A stretch of 64,000 bases of DNA, taken from positions 62,001 to 126,000 of the forward strand of contig NZ_JAMKYL010000002.1 of NCBI RefSeq assembly GCF_027158465.1. Reading direction: 5' to 3'. Below the pieces are notes generated by a model. The model did no database searches. It saw only the letters and a program-made list of their open reading frames with translations, and was not told the DNA's origin. Below, in pieces: positions 17,402 through 25,833 of this stretch. How positions within the stretch are numbered: the stretch's first letter is position 1; each line of letters starts with the position of its first letter. Source of the DNA: Oxalobacter paeniformigenes (GTDB lineage Bacteria; Pseudomonadota; Gammaproteobacteria; Burkholderiales; Burkholderiaceae_D). Position numbers and translations under genes: made by a program.

Positions 17402-18109
17402 ATGAACTGTTTGACTGAAAAAACTGGTGTGTCCCCTGTTGATGGGGATGAATTGCGTGAGCTGATCAGTCATCAGGAAAAGATACGCGAAAACGAACGA
17501 AAACGTATCGCACGCGAAATTCATGATGAACTGGGACAGCATTTGCTGGCCCTGCGTATCGAGGTATCCTTGCTGAAACAGGATGTTTTCAACGATGCCG
17601 GAGAACGCGCAAAACGCATAGATGAGATACTGGCGCATATCGACTTGACGGTCAAAAGTGTCCGGACGCTGATCAACGATTTGCGACCTGCTGTACTGGA
17701 TCTGGGACTGGTCGCTTCACTGGAGTGGCAGGCACGGGATTTTTCACGTGCCAACGGAGTGACCTGCATTTTTCATACGGATGATGACAAGCTTGAGCTG
17801 GATGACAGACATGCCACTGTATTGTTCAGGGTGTTGCAGGAAGCGTTGACCAATATCGTCAAACATGCCAGAGCCGACAGGGTGGAAATCGGATTGCGAC
17901 GTGTCGGTGACAATCTGGAACTGACGGTTGCTGACAATGGAGTCGGCATGCCGAAGGTGCGCAATCGCAAGGTCAAGTCTTACGGATTGGCCGGTATCCG
18001 GGAACGGATCGGCATGCTGGGCGGCGAATTCAGGATCAGGACCGGCGATACCGGTACGACACTGGTGTTCGTCATTCCATACCGGGATAAAAACGTCAGG
18101 ACGACGTAG
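17402..18109 (+). CDS. Sensor-less histidine kinase (HisKA_3 / NarL-type transmitter)
   Basis: 235-residue cytoplasmic histidine kinase of the NarX/DegS-like family. A short helical lead (about 1-35) runs into the HisKA_3 dimerisation region with the phospho-acceptor His41 (AREIHDELGQ), then a HATPase domain with N box EALTNIVKHA, G1 DNGVGM and G2 GLAGIRER. There is no membrane segment, PAS/GAF or other recognisable sensor domain, and no response regulator gene next to it. It starts 9 nt after orn and may share its transcript. Partner and signal are unknown. Confidence 0.85.
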   Translation: MNCLTEKTGVSPVDGDELRELISHQEKIRENERKRIAREIHDELGQHLLALRIEVSLLKQDVFNDAGERAKRIDEILAHIDLTVKSVRTLINDLRPAVLDLGLVASLEWQARDFSRANGVTCIFHTDDDKLELDDRHATVLFRVLQEALTNIVKHARADRVEIGLRRVGDNLELTVADNGVGMPKVRNRKVKSYGLAGIRERIGMLGGEFRIRTGDTGTTLVFVIPYRDKNVRTT

Positions 18110-18113
18110 TGTT

Positions 18114-19403
18114 TCATGGTCCGGTATCGTCGATCAGCGGTGCCAGCAATTCGAGAGTACGTCTTGTTGCACCATGCTGTCTTTGTGCGAATGCGCGTGC
18201 GCATTCTCCCATGTCTTGCCGTCGGATGTCGTCCAGGAGTAATGCATTGGCTTGTTGCATCATTTCATGTGCCGAATGGATGCGGATGGCTGCGTTGTCT
18301 GTGATGGCATCGGCCGTTATCGCCTCGAAATTGAAGGTGTGCGGGCCAACCAGTACCGGTTTGCCGACAGCGCAGGCTTCGATCAGGTTTTGACCTCCCA
18401 GTTTTTCGAGACTTCCTCCGATGAAGGCGAGATCGCAAGCTGCATAGTACATGAACATTTCTCCCATGGAATCGCCCAGCAGGATACGCACGTCCGAAGA
18501 AACGGTGCATTGCGACATATTGCCCAGTGCCGATCGTCTGGTCATGGCGATGCCGCGGTTTTCGATCATGCGCGCGACATCGTCGAAACGCTGTGGATGT
18601 CGCGGAACCAGCAGCAGTAGGGCATTTCCGGCCAGTTCTTCGATTGCGTCGAGAATCTGTATTTCTTCTCCGTCACGTGTACTGGCGCACATCAGTACGG
18701 GCCGGTTGCCGATCGAACGACGCAGGCGGAGTCCTTTTTCCAGTGTGCCGGGAGGTGGTGTGATGTCGAACTTGACGCTGCCGGTCACTGCGATATGCGT
18801 GCTGCCGAATTGGGCCAGCCGGTTAGCGTCGGTTTGTGTCTGTGCGGCGACAACGGAAAATCCGTTTGCCGCTTCCTGCATGATGGAACGGAGTTTCATG
18901 CCCTTTTTCAGGGAACGTTCCGACAATCTGGCATTGACCAGTGCCAGCGGGACATGATGCCTGACACATTGCCGGATGAGATTGGGCCATATTTCGGTTT
19001 CAAGCAAAATACACATGCATGGACGGTAATGCTCGATGATACGACGCATCATGGTGTTGGTATCGTAAGGCAGATATGCCTGAATCAGACGGCCTGCCTG
19101 TTTTTCGGCGCAAAACAGTTCTTCTCCGGTGGCACGGCCTGCCGGTGTCATGTGCGTCAACAGGATATCCGATGCCGGAAAACGGGTCATCAGTGCCTTG
19201 ACGAGCGGTTCGGCCGCACGTGTTTCGCCGACCGATACAGCATGTACCCAGATCCGTTGTGACGCGGCAGGTACCGGTGGATAGAAACCGAGACGCTCGG
19301 CGATATGATGCCGGTAACCCGGTTCCTTGCGCCCGCGCCAGTAAAGCCTGAACAGGGCAAGCGGCAGGATCAGCCACCACAGGATGGAATACAGAAGTCT
19401 CAT
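18114..19403 (-). CDS. waaA: 3-deoxy-D-manno-octulosonic acid (Kdo) transferase
   Basis: 429-residue WaaA/KdtA, an inner-membrane-bound GT-B glycosyltransferase that adds Kdo to lipid A precursor. After a hydrophobic N-terminal anchor (MRLLYSILWWLILPLALF) come the family start (GFYPP, VHAVSVGETRAAEPLV), the ETEIWPNLI motif and the C-terminal GGSLEKLGGQNLIEACAVGKPVL donor site. The ATG at 19403 gives the usual family length. It converges on the histidine kinase gene with only 4 nt between the stops. Confidence 0.94.
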   Translation of the reverse strand: MRLLYSILWWLILPLALFRLYWRGRKEPGYRHHIAERLGFYPPVPAASQRIWVHAVSVGETRAAEPLVKALMTRFPASDILLTHMTPAGRATGEELFCAEKQAGRLIQAYLPYDTNTMMRRIIEHYRPCMCILLETEIWPNLIRQCVRHHVPLALVNARLSERSLKKGMKLRSIMQEAANGFSVVAAQTQTDANRLAQFGSTHIAVTGSVKFDITPPPGTLEKGLRLRRSIGNRPVLMCASTRDGEEIQILDAIEELAGNALLLLVPRHPQRFDDVARMIENRGIAMTRRSALGNMSQCTVSSDVRILLGDSMGEMFMYYAACDLAFIGGSLEKLGGQNLIEACAVGKPVLVGPHTFNFEAITADAITDNAAIRIHSAHEMMQQANALLLDDIRRQDMGECARAFAQRQHGATRRTLELLAPLIDDTGP

Positions 19404-19646
19404 GGCATCATTTCGGAATTGGACAGGCAGTATTATCCTTGAAATCGGAGAAGGTATGGTATGCGGCGAGGATGGCATACAAAAAATTTTCACCGGTTAC
19501 CCGATTGATTTTTACAAAGTACAATATGGCTATGGTCGGTATCCGGCGGGAAACAGGCGGCCGGATATCGTACGGGGCTGGCCGGACAGAACGCCGGAAG
19601 GCGGCTGTCTGCATACCTGACGACGGGCAAGTTTATCGGGGTCGCT

Positions 19647-20441
19647 ATGGAACTTCGTATTGCAACTTACAATATTCACAAAGGGGCATCGATCGATCAC
19701 CGGCCAATCATTCAGGAACTGAAACGGTCCATCCGCTCGTTGAGCGCGGATGTCATTTTCCTGCAAGAGGTACAGGGACGCCACGATCTGATGACAAACC
19801 GCTATGCCCTGTTATGGCAGGATCGGGGGCAACATGCGTATCTGGCGGGCAACTCCCTGTATTGCGCCTATGGCAAGAATGCCGTCTATGAGCATGGGCA
19901 TCATGGCAATGCATTGTTGAGCGCCTATCCGATCGTCTCGCAGTTCAATACCGATGTATCGGATCACGCACTGGAGTCGAGGGGTATTCTGCATTGCGTT
20001 TTGCAGACGCCGGAGACGAAAGTATATTGCTATGTCATTCATCTGGGATTGTTTAACGGCAGCCGGATCAGACAGACACATGCGCTGATCGACACGGTTC
20101 GGCGTTCCGCACCGGAAGATGCACCGGTCATCATCGCCGGTGATTTCAACGACTGGAACAACAATTTGTCCGACTTGTTGCGAAAAGCCTTGCGTGTCAA
20201 GGAAGTCTTCGACGAAATGGGCGAGCAGGAAGAAGGGAAGAAAACGTTTTTTCCGCGTCTCACCGGCAAGGTACCCAAACCGTTGCCGGCAAGAACCTTT
20301 CCGGCATTGTTTCCCTTTTTTCGTCTGGACAGGATTTATGTCCGTGGATTCAGGGTCGATTCGGCACGTGTCATGCAGGGCGCGCCATGGACGGCACTGT
20401 CGGATCATGCGCCGCTGGTCGCGTCTTTGCGGACAGAATGA
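19647..20441 (+). CDS. Endonuclease/exonuclease/phosphatase family protein (YbhP-like)
   Basis: 264-residue EEP-fold metallophosphodiesterase. Motifs seen are the starting RIATYNIHKG, FLQEVQG with the metal-binding Glu, AGDFNDWNN, and the C-terminal SDHAPLVASL. It is followed 3 nt later by a ClsB-like gene, the same pair as ybhP-ybhO in E. coli, so a role linked to phospholipid turnover is plausible, but no substrate can be assigned. About 240 nt of non-coding sequence lies between it and waaA, in which I see no gene. Confidence 0.87.
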   Translation: MELRIATYNIHKGASIDHRPIIQELKRSIRSLSADVIFLQEVQGRHDLMTNRYALLWQDRGQHAYLAGNSLYCAYGKNAVYEHGHHGNALLSAYPIVSQFNTDVSDHALESRGILHCVLQTPETKVYCYVIHLGLFNGSRIRQTHALIDTVRRSAPEDAPVIIAGDFNDWNNNLSDLLRKALRVKEVFDEMGEQEEGKKTFFPRLTGKVPKPLPARTFPALFPFFRLDRIYVRGFRVDSARVMQGAPWTALSDHAPLVASLRTE

Positions 20442-20444
20442 AGG

Positions 20445-21611
20445 ATGGACGGCGTCCATTACAATACATCACGCAATCATCTGGTTCTGTTGCAGAACGG
20501 GGATGATTTTTTCCCGTCACTGGTCGGTGCGATCAATGATGCGGTTTCCGAAATTTATCTTGAAACGTACATCTTTTTTCCCGATGAAGTCGGCAGGCGC
20601 GTCATCGACGCCATGAAACGTGCGGTATCCAGAGGTGTTCAGGTACATGTCATCATCGACTGGCTGGGTACAGGGCCGCGAGTGTGCCGGCTGCTGACAA
20701 GGGAGTTCAGTCAGTCCGGTATCCAGTATCACATCTTCAACAGCTGGTTCAGGCGCGGGTTCGTCCGGTTGCACCGGAAACTGTGTGTTGTCGATCGGGA
20801 CATCGCATTTGTCGGTGGCATCAATATTCTGAGCGACTGGCGTTACGACTATAACCGGAAACAGATGTTATCGTCGCCAAGACAGGACTTTGCTGTACGG
20901 GTGGACGGTATGCTGTCGATGCTGATTTACCAGGAAGCGATCCGGTTGTGGGAGCAAACCGGAAAACTGACCTTGTGGGAGCGTTTCGACCGGTATCGCA
21001 CGTTTTACCGGCGGCACAGGCATGTCCGCACGCGCATGGTGTTGTCCAGCTTTATCGTACGGGACAATTTCAGAAACAGACGAACCATCCAGAAAGCCTA
21101 TCTCAAGGCCATGGGAATGGCCCGACGGCAGATTTTGCTGGTTACGCCCTATTTCGCACCCGGGCGGCGTTTCAGGAATGCGCTGGCTTCCGCGGCATCG
21201 CGTGGTGTGGAAGTGATTCTGTTGATCGGAAGCGGGGAATTCTGGGTGCAGGATTCGGTGGCGCAGGCTTTTTATCCAAAGCTGCTTTCCAGCGGAGTCA
21301 AGGTGTATGAGTACAGGAAAACCCAGTTGCATGGCAAGGTGGCGGTCATTGATGACCGGTGGGCTACCGTAGGATCGAGCAACTGTGACGGCCTGAGTCT
21401 GTTTCTCAATCATGAAGCCAATATCGTCGTTCGTGACGAGGAGTTTGCCGGCGAACTGAAAAGACGGATAGAGACAGCAATTATGGAAGCCGAACCTGTG
21501 GGCGAGCGCAGCTTCATGAATCGTCCATGGTACCGGCGCTTCTGGTACGGGACAGCCTTTCTGATTTATCGTTTTGTCATGCGGGTGATTACCTGGGGAG
21601 ATTACAACTGA
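20445..21611 (+). CDS. clsB: Cardiolipin synthase B-like phospholipase D family protein
   Basis: 388-residue PLD-superfamily protein with two HKD motifs: HRKLCVVD at His110 and HGKVAVIDDRW with the following GSSN in the second half. ClsB enzymes make cardiolipin from phosphatidylglycerol or with phosphatidylethanolamine at the inner membrane. No N-terminal membrane hairpin is present, unlike ClsA; the C-terminus is hydrophobic (WYGTAFLIYRFVMRVI). Arrangement after a ybhP-like gene supports the ClsB/YbhO call. A distinct ClsA-like enzyme is encoded at 54-55.4 kb. Confidence 0.88.
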   Translation: MDGVHYNTSRNHLVLLQNGDDFFPSLVGAINDAVSEIYLETYIFFPDEVGRRVIDAMKRAVSRGVQVHVIIDWLGTGPRVCRLLTREFSQSGIQYHIFNSWFRRGFVRLHRKLCVVDRDIAFVGGINILSDWRYDYNRKQMLSSPRQDFAVRVDGMLSMLIYQEAIRLWEQTGKLTLWERFDRYRTFYRRHRHVRTRMVLSSFIVRDNFRNRRTIQKAYLKAMGMARRQILLVTPYFAPGRRFRNALASAASRGVEVILLIGSGEFWVQDSVAQAFYPKLLSSGVKVYEYRKTQLHGKVAVIDDRWATVGSSNCDGLSLFLNHEANIVVRDEEFAGELKRRIETAIMEAEPVGERSFMNRPWYRRFWYGTAFLIYRFVMRVITWGDYN

Positions 21612-21647
21612 TCCGGACAAAGGCTATCCTGTTTCGGATGTTCCCTG

Positions 21648-21653
21648 TAAAAT
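21648..21653 (+). promoter_or_regulatory. Candidate -10 box for rnpB
   Basis: TAAAAT at 21648-21653 lies about 10 nt before the conserved 5' end of RNase P RNA. The -35 region is poorly defined. Confidence 0.45.
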
Positions 21654-21663
21654 GCGCCGTGAA

Positions 21664-21988
21664 GAAGCAGGCCAGACAGTCGCCGGTTTCCGGATTCATG
21701 CCGGGAACGGGAGGAAGGTCCGGACACCACAGGACAGGGTGACGGTTAACGGCCGTCCGTCGAAAACCGCAAGGCATAAGACGAGGAACAGGGCCACAGA
21801 GACGAGCGTATTAGGTTACGGTGAAACGCGGCAACCTCCACCTGGTGCAATTCCAAATAGGCACGCATTGATGTGGTCCGCGGAGCGTGTGGGTAGGAAG
21901 CTTGAGCGCCGGAGTAATCCGGCGCCTAGATGAATGACTGTCATAGTGCCTCGGCACCGTAACAGAATCCGGCCTATCGGCCTGCTTT
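21664..21988 (+). ncRNA. rnpB: RNase P RNA, bacterial type A
   Basis: About 325 nt. The 5' end GAAGCAGGCC pairs with the 3' end GGCCTGCTTT to form P1, and GACAGTC with GACTGTC forms P2. Conserved core blocks are seen in order: GGAGGAAGGTCCGGAC, CAGGGTG, CCACAGAGACGAG, GGTGAAACG, AACCTCCACCTGG, CCAAATAGG, GGTAGG..GCTTGAG and GATGAATGACTG. Between the GGTGAAACG and CTCCACC blocks it is much shorter than E. coli, so helices P13/P14 appear to be missing, and J2/4 carries an extra hairpin GTGCC..GGCAC in the P19 position. It processes tRNA 5' ends with the RnpA protein. Confidence 0.95.
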
Positions 21989-22011
21989 TTCCATTTCTTT
22001 TTCTTCCTTTC

Positions 22012-22042
22012 AAAATGGTCAGAATGCCATCTGACCGTTTTT
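22012..22042 (+). terminator. Rho-independent terminator of rnpB
   Basis: AAAATGGTCAG (22012-22022) pairs with CTGACCGTTTT (22031-22041) with one T-G pair and an eight-base loop, ending in a T run. It lies shortly after the mature 3' end. Confidence 0.75.
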
Positions 22043-22281
22043 CATGATTTTCCTGTTTTTATCCCCTGTAAAGTGCAAAACGCTTTTGCGTTGTATCTGT
22101 CGATGTGCAAGTGCAAAGCGTTTGATTTTGTATAAATACATGTATTTGTATCATGTTGCGCATTCAATATGCGCGATAAGTCGTTAATTTATTTGAAAAT
22201 TTATTTGTGTTGCGTGATTTGTTCGCTTCTCTAAGTCGTTGACTTCATTGAAAAAACCGGGATTTGTTAACAAAAAATCAC

Positions 22282-22310
22282 TTGACCATGCATGGAGCAT
22301 CTAATAAAGT
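22282..22310 (+). promoter_or_regulatory. Candidate promoter of the dcw cluster (Pmra)
   Basis: TTGACC (22282-22287) and TAAAGT (22305-22310) are separated by exactly 17 nt, predicting a start near 22317 and a leader of about 80 nt before mraZ. The -10 box overlaps the first putative MraZ repeat. Confidence 0.6.
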
Positions 22311-22345
22311 GGGTAAAAGTGTGGAATTGTGTTTGTTTGTGGGAT
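22306..22345 (+). promoter_or_regulatory. Putative MraZ operator, four TG-rich repeats at 10-bp spacing
   Basis: Repeats begin at 22306, 22316, 22326 and 22336: AAAGTGGGT, AAAGTGTGG, ATTGTGTTT and TTTGTGGGA. The exact helical spacing and the TG[GT]G core match the known MraZ binding pattern (TGGGN5 repeats in E. coli, AAAGTG-type boxes in mollicutes). They cover the -10 and start site of the predicted promoter, which fits autorepression by MraZ. Confidence 0.72.
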
Positions 22346-22396
22346 AAATTTTCGAATTTCCGATAAATATTTCAAACCGGCAAGAAGGATATTGCA

Positions 22397-22825
22397 GTGT
22401 TTCAGGGGTCTTCATCTGTCAGTCTGGATGCCAAGGGAAGGATGGTTGTCCCGGTAAAGCATCGTGACGTACTCGCACTTCAGTGCGAGGGACGGATGAC
22501 GCTGACGCGCCATCCTCATGGCTGCCTGTTGCTGTTTCCCCGGCCGGTTTGGGAAAGTCATCGTGAAAAAATCGCGGCATGGCCGATGTCGGCACGTGTG
22601 TGGCAGCGTATTTTCCTTGGCAGTGCATCGGACGTGGAAATGGATTCCGCCGGACGTATTCTGATTCCGCCGGAATTGCGAAAAGCGGCCGGTTTGTCCC
22701 GCGATGTGATGTTGCTGGGAATGGGCAGCCATTTTGAGGTATGGGATGCCGTGAAGTTGCAGGAAAACGAAGCCGAGGCGATTGCGGCCGGTATGCCGGA
22801 AGCCTTGCAGGATTTTTCGTTTTGA
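22397..22825 (+). CDS. mraZ: Transcriptional regulator MraZ
   Basis: 142-residue AbrB-like protein with two tandem MraZ domains. The conserved DAKGRMVVP loop (about residues 11-19) and its second copy DSAGRILIPPELR (about 81-93) carry the DxxGR DNA-binding signature. MraZ forms ring-shaped oligomers that bind the repeats in front of its own operon and usually represses dcw transcription. The start is GTG at 22397 behind AAGAAGGA. It is the first gene of the cluster. Confidence 0.96.
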   Translation: MFQGSSSVSLDAKGRMVVPVKHRDVLALQCEGRMTLTRHPHGCLLLFPRPVWESHREKIAAWPMSARVWQRIFLGSASDVEMDSAGRILIPPELRKAAGLSRDVMLLGMGSHFEVWDAVKLQENEAEAIAAGMPEALQDFSF

Positions 22826-22844
22826 TATGTCGGAGTGAACGGAA

Positions 22845-23792
22845 TTGCCTGAACTGACTCATGATCCGGTATTGCTCAACGAGGCTGTCGATGCACTCGA
22901 TATTCGCGGAAATCGTGCGGATGGCATTTATCTGGACGGTACATTCGGAAGAGGCGGACACAGCAGGCTGATTCTGGAAAAACTGGGACGAAAAGGAAAA
23001 CTGATCGCATTCGACAAGGATCCGGAAGCCGTTGCCGTTGCAAGGCGTATCGATGACCCGAGGTTCGAGATCGTACACGGCAGCTTTGCCGGACTGGATA
23101 TCGTCCTGGCGGAAAAGGGAATCGACACGATAGACGGTGTCTTGCTGGATCTGGGTATTTCGTCGCCTCAGGTTGAAGATGCCGGGCGAGGGTTCAGCTT
23201 TTTGCATGACGGTCCGCTGGATATGCGAATGGATCCGTCACGAGGCATGTCGGCGCGGGAATGGCTCGCTGTCGAGCGTGAGGAAAAAATTGCGGAGGTG
23301 ATTCATCAGTATGGGGAAGAACGGTTTGCTTTTCAGATTGCAAAGGAGATTGTTGCTGGCCGGGCCAGGCAGCCCATTGATCGTACGAAGCAACTTGCAG
23401 AGATCGTGGCAAGGGCAGTCAAGACTTTTGAAAAGGGCAAAAATCCGGCAACCCGTACCTTTCAGGCTATACGGATTTACATCAACCGAGAGCTTGAGGA
23501 GCTGGAAATAGGACTGGAAAAGGCTTGGCAGCATCTGGCGACGGGCGGAAGAATGGCGGTGATCAGTTTCCATTCGCTGGAAGACAGGATCGTCAAAAGA
23601 TTTTTCGCGGAGAAGTCGGTGGTGCAGATGCCGGATCGGCGTGTGCCGGTGCGTGCCAGTGAATTGCCACAGCCGGAAATGAAACGGCTCGGCAAGGTGA
23701 AGCCTTCCGTGGCAGAGATACATGACAATGCCAGGGCGCGTTCCGCCATTTTGCGTATCGCATCGCGTATTGCACGGGCAAGGGGGGAATGA
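22845..23792 (+). CDS. rsmH: 16S rRNA (cytosine-1402-N4)-methyltransferase
   Basis: 315-residue RsmH (MraW), which methylates C1402 in the ribosomal P site using S-adenosylmethionine. HDPVLLNEAVDAL at the start, the SAM loop GTFGRGGHSRLIL, DGVLLDLGISSPQ and the FHSLEDRIVKRF motif are diagnostic. The only usable start is TTG at 22845, since a TGA lies in frame just upstream; GGAGTGA precedes it. The weak start codon may set a lower level than mraZ. It overlaps ftsL by 4 nt. Confidence 0.95.
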   Translation: MPELTHDPVLLNEAVDALDIRGNRADGIYLDGTFGRGGHSRLILEKLGRKGKLIAFDKDPEAVAVARRIDDPRFEIVHGSFAGLDIVLAEKGIDTIDGVLLDLGISSPQVEDAGRGFSFLHDGPLDMRMDPSRGMSAREWLAVEREEKIAEVIHQYGEERFAFQIAKEIVAGRARQPIDRTKQLAEIVARAVKTFEKGKNPATRTFQAIRIYINRELEELEIGLEKAWQHLATGGRMAVISFHSLEDRIVKRFFAEKSVVQMPDRRVPVRASELPQPEMKRLGKVKPSVAEIHDNARARSAILRIASRIARARGE

Positions 23793-24067
23793 ACATGCGT
23801 ATTAGGCTGCCCTTTGTACTGGCGTTGTTGCTGGGATTGTCCGCGCTGGCACTGGTCAATTCACAGTATCAGGCACGCAAGCTCTTTATCGAGCTGGAAT
23901 TCGCGCAGATGCAGACACGCCAGCTGGAAATCGAATGGTCGCAATTGCAGCTGAAACAGTCCACCCTGAGCAAGCATGCAAGAATCGAGGAAAAGGCTGT
24001 CAACGAATTGAACATGACCCGGGTTACGCCGGCCAACACGCATTTTCTGAAGGTGACGGCGCCATGA
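23789..24067 (+). CDS. ftsL: Cell division protein FtsL
   Basis: 92-residue bitopic protein with a transmembrane helix at about 6-24 and a periplasmic coiled coil (QYQARKLFIELEFAQMQTRQ and following). FtsL joins FtsQ and FtsB and activates FtsWI in the divisome. The sequence is weakly conserved in the family, so identity rests on size, topology and position between rsmH and ftsI. It overlaps both neighbours by ATGA junctions. Confidence 0.9.
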   Translation: MNMRIRLPFVLALLLGLSALALVNSQYQARKLFIELEFAQMQTRQLEIEWSQLQLKQSTLSKHARIEEKAVNELNMTRVTPANTHFLKVTAP

Positions 24068-25833
24068 TGAGCAAGATGAAATTTCTGAAAAATCCGCGTG
24101 TGGCCGCTGCCAAGGGGGTATCGTTTTCCGCGAATCCGGAATTGAAGGTCAGTCTGTCGCCTTTCCGTTCTCGTCTGGTTCTTTTTCTGCTGTTTCTGGC
24201 GTTTGTCGGTCTGATCGCCCGTGCCTTGTGGTTGCAGGGGATATCGACCGATTTTCTGCAGCGTCAGGGTGAATCAAGATATGCGCGAACACTGGAATTG
24301 CCGGCCACCCGCGGGAAAATTCTGGACAGGAACGGTCATGTGCTGGCTTCCAGCGTACCGGTCAAGGCGATATGGGCCATTCCGGAAGATGTGCTGACAC
24401 AGCCGAAAGAAAAGATTTCCAGACTGGCGTCGTTGCTGGGCATGAGTGAGAAGGCCTTGTATGCCAGACTGGATTCCGACCGCAGTTTCGTTTACCTGAA
24501 ACGTCAGGTGGACAACGAAGTGGCCGATGAAATCATCAAACTCGGAATCACAGGTATCCAGACAAGGAAAGAATACAAGCGCTTTTACCCTGAGGGCGAA
24601 GTGATGGCTCACGTCGTCGGTTTTACCAATGTCGAGGATGCCGGTCAGGAAGGTATCGAGCTGGCTTCCCAGAACGTACTGGCCGGGGTCAATGGCAGTC
24701 GACGGGTCATCAAGGATCGCCTGGGCCATATCGTGGAAGACATTCGTGCGGTACGCGAACCTGTCGACGGCAAGGATCTGGTGCTGTCCATCGACAGCAA
24801 ATTGCAATATATCGCATACAAATACCTGAGCGAAGCGATCGAAAAACACAAGGCAAAGGCCGGTAGCGTGCTGGTGCTCGATACCCGGACAGGGGAGGTG
24901 CTGGCGATGGTCAACATGCCCAGTTTCAATCCGAACGATCGTCGGCACCTGACAGGGTCGCAGCTCAGAAATCGTGTCATGACGGATACATTCGAACCGG
25001 GTTCCATCATGAAACCGTTTACGGTCGCACTGGCGCTGGAAAAAGGAAAAGTCAGACCGACGACGATGATTCCGACGGGGACGGGACGAATGACGATCGG
25101 GACGGCGACGATCGGGGATACACATTCCAACGGGACGATTTCCGTCGCGCAGGTTATCGAAAAGTCATCCAATATCGGTACGGCCAAGATCGCCTTGCAG
25201 ATGCAGCCGCAGGAAATGTGGGAGATGTTCACTTCCGTCGGTTTCGGACAGCAGCCGAGATACGGTTTCCCGGGGGCGGTGGCCGGTCGGGTACGTCCTT
25301 ACAAGTCGTGGCGTCCGATCGAACAGGCGACCATGAGTTACGGGCACGGTATTTCGGTTTCGCTTTTCCAGATGGCGCAGTCCTACATGATTTTCGCACG
25401 GGACGGCGACATGATTCCGCTCACGTTCTTCAAGCGAGACGATATGCCGGCCGGCCGTCAGATCATTTCGGAAAAAACGGCGCGTGAAATGCGCCAGATG
25501 CTGGAAATGGTGACGGGAAACGAAGGAACTGCACGCCGTGCACAGGTTGCAGGGTATCGCGTGGCAGGTAAAACCGGCACGGCCTACAAGATCGAAAACG
25601 GACGGTATGTCCGCAAGTATGTCGGTTCGTTTGTCGGATTTGCGCCGGCTTCTGATCCGCGCGTCATCATCGCCGTCATGATCGATGAACCGACTGTGGG
25701 TCATTACGGCGGTTCCGCAGCCGCGCCGGTTTTTTCGTCGGTGGCGGCAGATGTATTGCGTGCGATGAATATTTCACCCGATGCGCAGGTGGATGCACTG
25801 TTGTCGACGGATAAAGTGGCGAGGGTTGACTGA
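24064..25833 (+). CDS. ftsI: Peptidoglycan D,D-transpeptidase FtsI (PBP3)
   Basis: 589-residue class B penicillin-binding protein that crosslinks septal peptidoglycan. One membrane anchor (about 37-58) is followed by the pedestal domain and the transpeptidase domain with Ser314-I-M-Lys317 (SxxK), SSN at 368-370 and the later KTGT motif. The start at 24064 overlaps ftsL; an earlier start in the same frame would lie inside ftsL. It overlaps murE by one base. Confidence 0.96.
   Translation: MMSKMKFLKNPRVAAAKGVSFSANPELKVSLSPFRSRLVLFLLFLAFVGLIARALWLQGISTDFLQRQGESRYARTLELPATRGKILDRNGHVLASSVPVKAIWAIPEDVLTQPKEKISRLASLLGMSEKALYARLDSDRSFVYLKRQVDNEVADEIIKLGITGIQTRKEYKRFYPEGEVMAHVVGFTNVEDAGQEGIELASQNVLAGVNGSRRVIKDRLGHIVEDIRAVREPVDGKDLVLSIDSKLQYIAYKYLSEAIEKHKAKAGSVLVLDTRTGEVLAMVNMPSFNPNDRRHLTGSQLRNRVMTDTFEPGSIMKPFTVALALEKGKVRPTTMIPTGTGRMTIGTATIGDTHSNGTISVAQVIEKSSNIGTAKIALQMQPQEMWEMFTSVGFGQQPRYGFPGAVAGRVRPYKSWRPIEQATMSYGHGISVSLFQMAQSYMIFARDGDMIPLTFFKRDDMPAGRQIISEKTAREMRQMLEMVTGNEGTARRAQVAGYRVAGKTGTAYKIENGRYVRKYVGSFVGFAPASDPRVIIAVMIDEPTVGHYGGSAAAPVFSSVAADVLRAMNISPDAQVDALLSTDKVARVD

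Larger units (their letters stand above)
22043..22396. other. Non-coding dcw upstream region
   Basis: About 350 nt of A/T-rich sequence with no gene. It holds a perfect 14-bp palindrome (22134-22147), an imperfect 24-bp direct repeat starting TAAGTCGTT at 22177 and 22232 (exactly 55 nt apart), and at its end the promoter and repeats described for mraZ. This is where control of the whole division/cell-wall cluster is expected. Confidence 0.6.

Noticed and set aside
19404..19646. Possible small gene or RNA in the waaA-EEP gap
   Set aside because: Short frames here lack ribosome-binding sites and family features, and no tRNA-like fold or strong terminator is seen.
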